Position numbers and translations under genes: made by a program
Shown here: positions 25,439 to 32,300 of the stretch, one piece after another
How positions within the stretch are numbered: position 1 is the stretch's first letter
Layout: every line of letters begins with the position of its first letter
The notes under the pieces: model-generated
The model's database searches: none
What the model was told of the DNA's origin: nothing
Seen by the model: the letters and a program-made list of their open reading frames with translations, nothing else
Source of the DNA: Dysgonomonas sp. Marseille-P4677
GTDB lineage: Bacteria > Bacteroidota > Bacteroidia > Bacteroidales > Dysgonomonadaceae
Length of the DNA stretch: 55,950 bases
Direction of reading: 5' to 3'
NCBI RefSeq assembly: GCF_016652235.1
Contig: NZ_JAEPKU010000013.1
Coordinates: forward strand, 1 to 55,950

Positions 25439-25644
25439 GTCAAACAATTTATAAGTTAGTGGTAGGCTAAGGTTCTGCCTAATTTTAGGCTTTTTTTATG
25501 CCTGTATTTTAAGATATTTATATAAAGGCGGTTGCCTGTTCCAACATTTTTTCGGTTCTACCGTTAACTTGTAATTGTTTGACGACACGGAACATGGCAG
25601 CCGTTCTTTTTTCTGCCTAAAACGTCAAACAATTACAAGTTATG
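25439..25644 (+). promoter_or_regulatory. Structured leader B: direct-inverted-direct repeat switch with attenuator
   Basis: D1 (25439-25457) lies at the expected transcript 5' end. I (25566-25584) is the exact complement over 19 nt of D3 (CGTCAAACAATTACAAGTT, 25623-25641), which touches the ATG at 25642; D1 differs at only a few positions. A short terminator GCCTA/TAGGC with seven T (25477-25497) competes with an upstream TAGGC at 25463. GGCGGTTGCC (25527-25536) can pair with GGCAGCCG (25596-25603), which competes with GGCAG/CTGCC (25596-25617). The plan matches leader A, although the D/I sequences are unrelated. Confidence 0.62.
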
Positions 25645-25884
25645 AAAACAGAAAAAACAAAAGAAACCACAGAGCTAACCTTAGCAAGGCAAGGAGAATT
25701 ATCCCTTCGGAAAGCTCAGAAAACAGTAAACTTTACACTCAAGGAAATGGCAGCCGGCCAAAAGTTGGATGCACAGATGCACATCGGCGACGGTGAAACT
25801 CTCTTTGTTTTTATTGCGAACGGTATTTGCGCCACACTGCATTTACAGGCATTCGACCCTGTTATGGAAGGAGGTATAGGATGA
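25642..25884 (+). CDS. Small protein of unknown function (80 aa)
   Basis: Begins MKTEKTKETTELTLARQG, very polar and charged, and then turns more hydrophobic (IGDGETLFVFIANGICATLH). Predicted alpha at the N-terminus and beta at the C-terminus, with no signal peptide. The start codon directly follows repeat D3 of leader B, so translation should respond to the leader's fold. It overlaps the next gene by three bases. No family is recognised. Confidence 0.68.
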   Translation: MKTEKTKETTELTLARQGELSLRKAQKTVNFTLKEMAAGQKLDAQMHIGDGETLFVFIANGICATLHLQAFDPVMEGGIG

Positions 25885-26090
25885 GTTCTAGATCAATTCA
25901 ATTATCAGAAAATTCCATTAAGGCATTGAGTTATATTCAACAGAATTATAGTGATGTTATCGATCTGTTTTATCAGTTGGAGTCTTATATTATGAAAATA
26001 GAAAATGAAACAGTACCTGCAGAAGATACTTTACAAGCTATGAGAAATGTGAGAAAGTTGAATGAAATTGTTTCACCTTTAGAATTTTAA
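25881..26090 (+). CDS. Small helical protein (69 aa)
   Basis: An acidic, all-helical prediction: SIKALSYIQQNYSDVIDLFY and a second helix (LQAMRNVRKLNEIVSPLEF). Its start overlaps the stop of the 80-residue gene (ATGA), so the two are translationally coupled. No signal peptide or motif. It is the second gene in the operon of leader B. Size and charge would suit a small regulator or antitoxin-like partner, but nothing in the sequence proves it. Confidence 0.68.
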   Translation: MSSRSIQLSENSIKALSYIQQNYSDVIDLFYQLESYIMKIENETVPAEDTLQAMRNVRKLNEIVSPLEF

Positions 26091-26095
26091 TAACC

Positions 26096-26218
26096 ATGAC
26101 ACAAAGTGAAGCACAAAGTCTGCTCGATATTCTCTACAGTGAGAAATCGACACCCGAAGAAAAAGAACTCGCTTATCGCCGTCTATCAGAGATGATATCA
26201 GTCTTACTACCTGATTAA
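26096..26218 (+). CDS. 40-residue protein, paralogue of the gene at 16477
   Basis: Begins MTQSEAQSLLDILYSEKSTP. It shares about 29 consecutive residues with the 39-residue protein at 16477, with about 95% DNA identity over that part. The differences fall mostly at third codon positions, so selection on protein seems likely. It ends SEMISVLLPD. It is the third gene behind leader B and is followed by a strong terminator. Acidic and helical; function unknown. Confidence 0.65.
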   Translation: MTQSEAQSLLDILYSEKSTPEEKELAYRRLSEMISVLLPD

Positions 26219-26236
26219 AACATATTACGATATTTG

Positions 26237-26267
26237 AAAAGCCGTGCAAATCTGCACGGCTTTTTTT
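26237..26267 (+). terminator. Terminator of the leader B operon
   Basis: AAAAGCCGTGCA (26237-26248) pairs with TGCACGGCTTTT (26253-26264) over 12 bp, loop AATC, in a run of seven T. Confidence 0.9.
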
Positions 26268-26319
26268 GTCCTTTCGTTTTCAGCTCGAAAGCTTGACTTT
26301 TGAATAAAAAACAAAAGTT

Positions 26320-26844
26320 ATGCACCGAATTATCTCCTTTTTTGAGAAATTGTTAGAAGCGATATCCTCTGTTTTGAAAGGTATTTGGGTATTGATTGTA
26401 ACTTCATTTACAAGCTTCTTCAACCCGATACACGATTTTCTTCTCGTGGTGTTTGTCTTGTTTATTCTCAATTTTTTGTATGGACTCATTTCCGACCTTG
26501 TACAAGGCAGCGATTTCAGTTTAAAGAAAGCATTCCAATCAATCTGGTATGTCGCGGGCTTCATGCTTTTGCTATTTATGACTTTCGGAATTGGTAAGAA
26601 AATGCACCTGGAGCATCAGTCCGTCATCAATTTTACTTCGTGGATAACATGGGTAGTGATCTATTTCTATGGAACAAACATTTTACGCAATTGGAATATT
26701 ATACAGCCCAAAAACCAAGTCGTTTCCCTTCTCTACTGGGTTGCTTCAGTAAAATTCGTGGAAAAAATCAAATATCTGAATGAATATTTTAAAAATAAAT
26801 CAAATGAAAAGACTCCTGATAATCCTGGATCCGGCACACGGTGA
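26320..26844 (+). CDS. Putative holin
   Basis: 174 residues with about four predicted membrane segments: near 20-37, 40-60 (FLLVVFVLFILNFLYG), 72-92 (WYVAGFMLLLFMTFGIG) and 105-122. A polar, Lys-rich C-terminal tail follows (KNKSNEKTPDNPG). It overlaps the amidase gene by 41 nt in another frame, giving the classical holin-endolysin order. Holins form the membrane lesions that release the endolysin at lysis time. The N-terminal helix is amphipathic. Holin families are too diverse to name one by eye. Confidence 0.72.
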   Translation: MHRIISFFEKLLEAISSVLKGIWVLIVTSFTSFFNPIHDFLLVVFVLFILNFLYGLISDLVQGSDFSLKKAFQSIWYVAGFMLLLFMTFGIGKKMHLEHQSVINFTSWITWVVIYFYGTNILRNWNIIQPKNQVVSLLYWVASVKFVEKIKYLNEYFKNKSNEKTPDNPGSGTR

Positions 26845-27424
26845 AGAAGTAGAAGGTAAACGTTCGCCTGATGGCCGTCATCGTGAATACAGATGGTCAC
26901 GAGAAAGGCTCAAGCAAATAGAACTATTGCTTACAGCTTGCGGATACACTGTAGTTTGGACAAATACTACAGATGCCGAAATTGGCCTGACCAAACGTAA
27001 AAATGTAGCGACTCAGTTGGGCAAACAACATCCCGATCTGGTTCCGTTGTTAGTGTCCCTGCATAACGATGCTTCAGGTGTAACCCCCGAATGGAGGCAA
27101 GCCAGAGGTGTTAGCGTATGGACATCGAAAGGGCGTACAACCTCCGATATATTTGCTGACTATTTTATTCAGCGAATACAGGAATGGATGCCTGAAGTTC
27201 AACGCAGGATCTATTCCCCCACCTACCTCGATCGAGACTTTGAAAATGACTTCACCGTCCTGATGGGTGACTACTCGGCCCTCTTGATCGAATGTGGATT
27301 TCAGGACAACAGGGAAGATCTTTCATTACTTGAAGATCCGAAATTCTGTAAACGTATTGAAGACAGGATTGTAGACTCTATCGAAGATTGTGAGAATTAT
27401 ATAACTCAAAAACTCTCAAAATGA
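26804..27424 (+). CDS. N-acetylmuramoyl-L-alanine amidase (Amidase_3) endolysin
   Basis: 206 residues with no signal peptide. It is a zinc amidase that cleaves the bond between N-acetylmuramate and L-Ala in peptidoglycan. Zinc ligands visible are His12 (LDPAHG), Glu28 (REYRW) and His87 (SLHNDAS), and the late catalytic Glu is in LIECGFQDN. It is full-length for the catalytic domain, with no binding domain. The ATG at 26804 gives the proper MKRLLIILDPAHG start; an upstream in-frame ATG at 26780 would add eight residues. It lies between holin and spanin-like genes and its stop overlaps the next start. Confidence 0.9.
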   Translation: MKRLLIILDPAHGEEVEGKRSPDGRHREYRWSRERLKQIELLLTACGYTVVWTNTTDAEIGLTKRKNVATQLGKQHPDLVPLLVSLHNDASGVTPEWRQARGVSVWTSKGRTTSDIFADYFIQRIQEWMPEVQRRIYSPTYLDRDFENDFTVLMGDYSALLIECGFQDNREDLSLLEDPKFCKRIEDRIVDSIEDCENYITQKLSK

Positions 27425-27906
27425 AAATTCATGTTCTTATATCTTTTATCATTTTATTTACTCTTATCGCATGCCGGAGTAATAAGAACCTTAACAAGGT
27501 TTCTGAGTTTGAATCGCAAACAGAAAGTATTGTTTCTTCCCAATCGAAAGACAGTACGGGCATCACAACCAACACCCGTGACAGTATATCGAATACCACC
27601 ACCGAAAAACAATATATTCGAACAACCTGGTATCGACCTGACGGAACAATACAAAAAATACAAGAAGAAGGGCGGGATACTCGACAAGAAGGCCTGGCTG
27701 TTCGCCATACAGGATCATCTGCTATATCCCTGACTGAGCAAAAAGCTGATAGTACGCAGAAAACTACTGTAAAGGAGAACGAGACAGAGCAGCTTCAGTC
27801 AACGACCGATTCACGCTTAATACAAGGTTCAGACTGGCTGTGGATAGGCATTTTTGTTAGTATAGCCCTGTTCTGCACCTTTATTCTGATTAAAATAAAA
27901 CGATAG
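27421..27906 (+). CDS. Candidate unimolecular spanin
   Basis: 161 residues. N-terminal lipoprotein signal (LFTLIAC, Cys18) and a C-terminal membrane helix (DWLWIGIFVSIALFCTFIL, about 138-156) ending in IKIKR. Between them lies a polar Ser/Thr/Gln/Lys-rich periplasmic stretch. Outer-membrane lipid at one end and inner-membrane anchor at the other is the architecture of unimolecular spanins such as phage T1 gp11, which fuse the two membranes in the last step of lysis. It overlaps the amidase stop by four bases. No acidic residues follow Cys, so surface export is not predicted. Confidence 0.72.
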   Translation: MKIHVLISFIILFTLIACRSNKNLNKVSEFESQTESIVSSQSKDSTGITTNTRDSISNTTTEKQYIRTTWYRPDGTIQKIQEEGRDTRQEGLAVRHTGSSAISLTEQKADSTQKTTVKENETEQLQSTTDSRLIQGSDWLWIGIFVSIALFCTFILIKIKR

Positions 27907-27910
27907 AAAA

Positions 27911-28135
27911 ATGAGAGATATTGTAAGTACTGAAGATATATCCGGTATGGACCGGCTCTTTGAAATATATAAGACATTGCCCGGAAATGAAGCTTCGACT
28001 GTTTCCGAATTTAATGATTTTATGAGTGTCAATTCTTCAGGCAGAGCTGTCTTTTTAAATACTTATTGCGACTATTCATTCATGAGGGTAGAGCGTACAA
28101 CCATTCTTAAAGTGAAACCAAAAGAGGCAGAATGA
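27911..28135 (+). CDS. Small phage protein of unknown function (74 aa)
   Basis: An acidic, compact protein beginning MRDIVSTEDISGMDRLFEIY, without membrane segment or signal peptide. It lies 4 nt after the spanin-like gene and overlaps the following baseplate-like gene by four bases (ATGA). Tight coupling suggests that it belongs to the tail-tip and baseplate set, perhaps as a small tail or chaperone protein. No family is recognised. Confidence 0.65.
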   Translation: MRDIVSTEDISGMDRLFEIYKTLPGNEASTVSEFNDFMSVNSSGRAVFLNTYCDYSFMRVERTTILKVKPKEAE

Positions 28136-29337
28136 TTACCGATGTCACATATCCCAGAAAACATTGTTTTACCGGCAATCCCATCATAATAAAAGTAATG
28201 GCTAACACGGCCGATGATATTAATTTGATAATGGAAGTAGAATCGGAACCGGAAATAACCTTGTCTATTACACCATACACACCAAAGACACAATTCCTTT
28301 CGGAGGGCGAGTTTGATGTATCCGATATTCTGAATACCTATTTTGAGTCGTCAAAAGGTTCAATCACATCATTGGTGAATAACTTTAGAATCCATTACCG
28401 AATAACTATCGACGGGTATTCCGGTGGTATCTTTGAAGGCTATGCCTATAGAGGGGGAGTAAGTAATAAGAATTACACCCTTCTTAAATCGTGGGGCTTG
28501 GATATGTTCGATTACAGGCTTAATAGCTTAGAAAAAAGACAGTTCCTGTTTACTACCAGAACCAATCATAATAGTATCCGCCTGCGAGAAAGAGAACTCT
28601 ATCCTTTTGTTTTCCTTCATCCGGGCAACCCCATTTCCTTTATATCTTCCAATGGACGTGTAATAACTTTGCCTTCAAAAGTGAAAGATTCTGTCTGTTC
28701 AATGAATATAGAAACAATCCGAAACATGTTTGTCAGCCTTTATAACGAACTACCGGCTTTCATTGCTGTACATGTCGACGGTAAATCTATTTTCAATATA
28801 ACAATAACACCTAGCCAAATCGCTGAAGAACATGTGGTCCTTCGTTTTAGAAATTCATTAGGTGCTTATGAACAAATTGAAATAACAGGATCTTCCCTTT
28901 TTACATCTCAATTTTCAGAAGAAAGGACATGGCTTACTCCCCATCAAGACGGATACTATGAAGAATTACGTGACAGATTAGCCTCCAAAGAAGGTGTAAA
29001 AGTAGAAACCGGATATAAGAATAAAGATGAAATTGCACTATTGAAAGATCTATTGAAAAGTGACGAGATCTATTACATAGATTCTGGAATAAGCTACAAT
29101 GAGGTTAACAATAGATGTCATGTTACTGCAGAGAAATTTGAACTTTTGAAAGTAAATACAACACCTAAATCAATTGCATTAACGATCCGTTTCGCCACAG
29201 AAGACATTTATGAATCACCAGATATCGTTCTGGAATATTCGACGGCCACATTCCAAAATCTTACGGCTCCCGGTAGCCCCGAGATCGAAGCTGATGGCTT
29301 TATTTATGATGATGATTATCCATTCTATGCAGAATAA
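28132..29337 (+). CDS. Putative baseplate or tail-tip protein
   Basis: 401 residues, beta-rich, with no signal peptide. It opens with a domain read as immunoglobulin-like (KHCFTGNPIIIKVMAN), continues with strands (FRIHYRITIDGYSGGIFEG) and ends in acidic residues (EADGFIYDDDYPFYAE). It lies directly before the giant fibre gene and is coupled to the small gene in front. Position and composition suit a baseplate or upper fibre component that connects the tail tip to the receptor-binding fibre. No signature family is recognised. Confidence 0.6.
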   Translation: MITDVTYPRKHCFTGNPIIIKVMANTADDINLIMEVESEPEITLSITPYTPKTQFLSEGEFDVSDILNTYFESSKGSITSLVNNFRIHYRITIDGYSGGIFEGYAYRGGVSNKNYTLLKSWGLDMFDYRLNSLEKRQFLFTTRTNHNSIRLRERELYPFVFLHPGNPISFISSNGRVITLPSKVKDSVCSMNIETIRNMFVSLYNELPAFIAVHVDGKSIFNITITPSQIAEEHVVLRFRNSLGAYEQIEITGSSLFTSQFSEERTWLTPHQDGYYEELRDRLASKEGVKVETGYKNKDEIALLKDLLKSDEIYYIDSGISYNEVNNRCHVTAEKFELLKVNTTPKSIALTIRFATEDIYESPDIVLEYSTATFQNLTAPGSPEIEADGFIYDDDYPFYAE

Positions 29338-29345
29338 AATAAAAT

Positions 29346-32300
29346 ATGGCAAAAAAATTTACAAGTAAAATAGGACTCCAGCCGGTCTATTCAACCAAAG
29401 ATCCTAACGGAAACCCGGCAACTAAAGGTGAAAAATTTACTCAGATCACCCGTGACAACTATGAGCTGATAGAGGAAGAACTTGAAAATAAAGCGGATGA
29501 AGTAAACGAAACCGGAAAAGTCGTACGTACCTCTGATGGTACTGTAGATATATCAGATAAAGCGGACAAAACAAATGATGCCGGTGATTTTGTTGCCTAT
29601 TCCAAAGATGGCAAAGCAATCACTCCGACCGATTTTGAAGCTGAGCTCAAGAAAAAAGCCGACGGCCTGTATGTCGATCAGGACAATAAGCTATGGCTCA
29701 AGTCCGGAGAGAATACAATCGGCACAGGCATTGAACTGCCTAAGAGTAGCGGTGGTGTTCCTAATGTATCTGAGATCAATGATAAATACGATTACACATC
29801 CAAGCAGGCAGCACGTATTGCGCTACCTGTTGATGATCGCAAAAAAGGTCAGGTGATCACCTATCAGCTTGCCTCCGGGGTATGGGTACTGGATCAGTTC
29901 AACGGTGATTCGCTCGGCTCATGGAATAATGACGGCAGCTGGAGAAGCTTTGTTAGCGAATCCGAACTCAAGGGTATAACAACGGATATCGAATCACTAA
30001 AGAACAACATTATCCGGATTGATACCAAAACGGAAAAGATACCCAGTGACTTCGATCTGGATGATGATAACAAGTTATATCTGATAACATCATCCGGTGA
30101 ACGTATTAATGACGGAATACAATTGCCTGAGGGTGGCGGTGGCGGTTCAACGGATGGAGTCCTGATGAAATTGCGTATTGTCGGATTATCGACCATGACA
30201 GTAGGAGAAGATAAGGATGTATTTATAAAATACGATTTTACTTCTATAGAAAGGGGCAGTGGAGATGCTACAGGACCCGGTACTTATTCCATCAGCGTAA
30301 ATGGCATAAACGTCGCCAATGGAGCTGCTAACCAAGGTGAAAATACATTCAATCTGAAAGGATTGATATTTCTGGGTTCGAATATCGTGGTTGTGCGTGT
30401 AATCGACAATGAAGGTACTGCCAAAAAAGTAACCTGGAATATCCAGGTAGCGGCTTTATCCCTGACATCGACCTTTGCCGATGATACCGTTTACAATACC
30501 AATCCTGTATTGTTCCGCTATACCCCGATAGGAATAGGCAATAAAACGATCCGTTTCTTTCTCGATGGTACCGAACTAAGTCCTGATCAAACCGAAACCT
30601 CAGGGCGTCAAATGACCAAAAACCTTACCGGATTGACAAACGGCAGCCATACGATCAGGGCTATTGCTGAAAGTACAGTTGCCGGCAGTGCATTGACAAG
30701 TAACGAATTGTATTATGAGTTTATCTATGCCGATGCTGCGGCCAATAAGCCTGTAATAGCCCTGTCTTATAATAAAACAGAGGTAGAACAATTCTCAATG
30801 ATCGATATCCCTTTCTTAATCTATAATCCGGCAGGCCCTACAGCCGGTGTTACCATACGAGTCAACGGACAATTAGTTTCTCAACTGACCGTTCCACGGA
30901 CAAAACAGAACTTTACCTATCAGGCAAATACTGAAGGTCCGTTGGCGATTGTGTTTACCTGTGGAGCTATAAGCAAAACGCTGAACATAACGGTGAATAA
31001 ATCAGGATTCGATATCCGGGAAGAATTGTCCGATCTGGAATATAAAGCTTTTGCTGTGGGTAAATCCAATTCAGGAAACGATCGTGATAATTGGAATTAT
31101 AACGGACATGCATCACGCTTCACCGGCTTCTCGTGGGCCGATGACGGATGGCAGAAAGATGCTGCGGGAAATAACTGTCTGAGACTGATCGGCGACAGTA
31201 AGGTTGAAATAGATATCCATCCTTTTACTAACGATATCCTCATTACAGGTGCAACGCTGACCGTTGAATATTCGACCAAACAGGTGACAGACGATCAATC
31301 CGTAATAATGTCGTCCGTTTTTTCGGGTATCGGTGTTGTATTTACCCCAACTTCTGTGACTTTACAATCGGCGCAATCTATCCTGACAACAAAATTTAAT
31401 AGTGATGAAAAGATCTCTATTTCGATTGTAGTTCAAAAGCTATCCGAAAACAGGCTTGCTTATTTATTCGTGGACGGTGTAGCCTCGGGAACATTACAAT
31501 ATCCTGCCAGCGATAACTTTACCCAAAGTGCTCAGAAACCGTTTGAGCTGTCTACAGGAAACCGTTCCTGCCAGTTGCAAGTGTATGGTATAAGATGGTA
31601 TAAGAACTCTTTGAACTTCGATCAGATATTAGGCAATTATATCTTCGATATTGAGAATCTGGAAGAAAAAATGATTGTTTATACCAGAAATCAGATTGTA
31701 GATGCTTATGGCAACATCGATTATAATAAAGCACTTCAGTTTTTGCCTTGCCTTACATATATCGGTGATGAACCTAGTTATAAAGGCGATAAAAAAATAA
31801 ATGATATAATTTTCGAGGACCGGCAAAGACCGGCAAATTCATTTACGTCTATAGGTGCTCAGGTAGATGTACAGGGAACCTCCTCGCAGTTTTATCCACG
31901 TACAAATAAAAAGATAAAGCTCCAGAATGGCGTAACTTATACGGAAAGTGGATTGGAGTCGAGTAAATATCAACTCGAAGAAGGAGGTATTGCCGCAAGT
32001 GTACTTTGCGAAAAAGTTGATTTTGCCGAAAGTTCGGGGATGCACAATGTGGGAATGGCTAAACTCGTGGATCAAATGCTGAAAGAATATGGAATATTTA
32101 CCCCGCCCCAGGAAACAAACCCGAAAGTGAGGGCCACAATCTATGGACGTGCGGTGTTGTCATTCCGTAAAGAGACAGCTTCTTCACAGGCTGTATTCAG
32201 AGGAAAAAGTAATCTTAATTTTGACAAGGCAGCCCTGGAGGTGTTCGGTTTTACAGCAGGATGCCAGTCATGGGAGTTTAAGAACAATACCTCAAAACTC

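Noticed and set aside
27431-27733. A 100-codon frame nested inside the spanin-like gene, recalling lambda Rz1 in Rz
   Set aside because: There is no lipobox Cys and no proline-rich Rz1 pattern, and the outer frame already has both lipid and membrane anchors.
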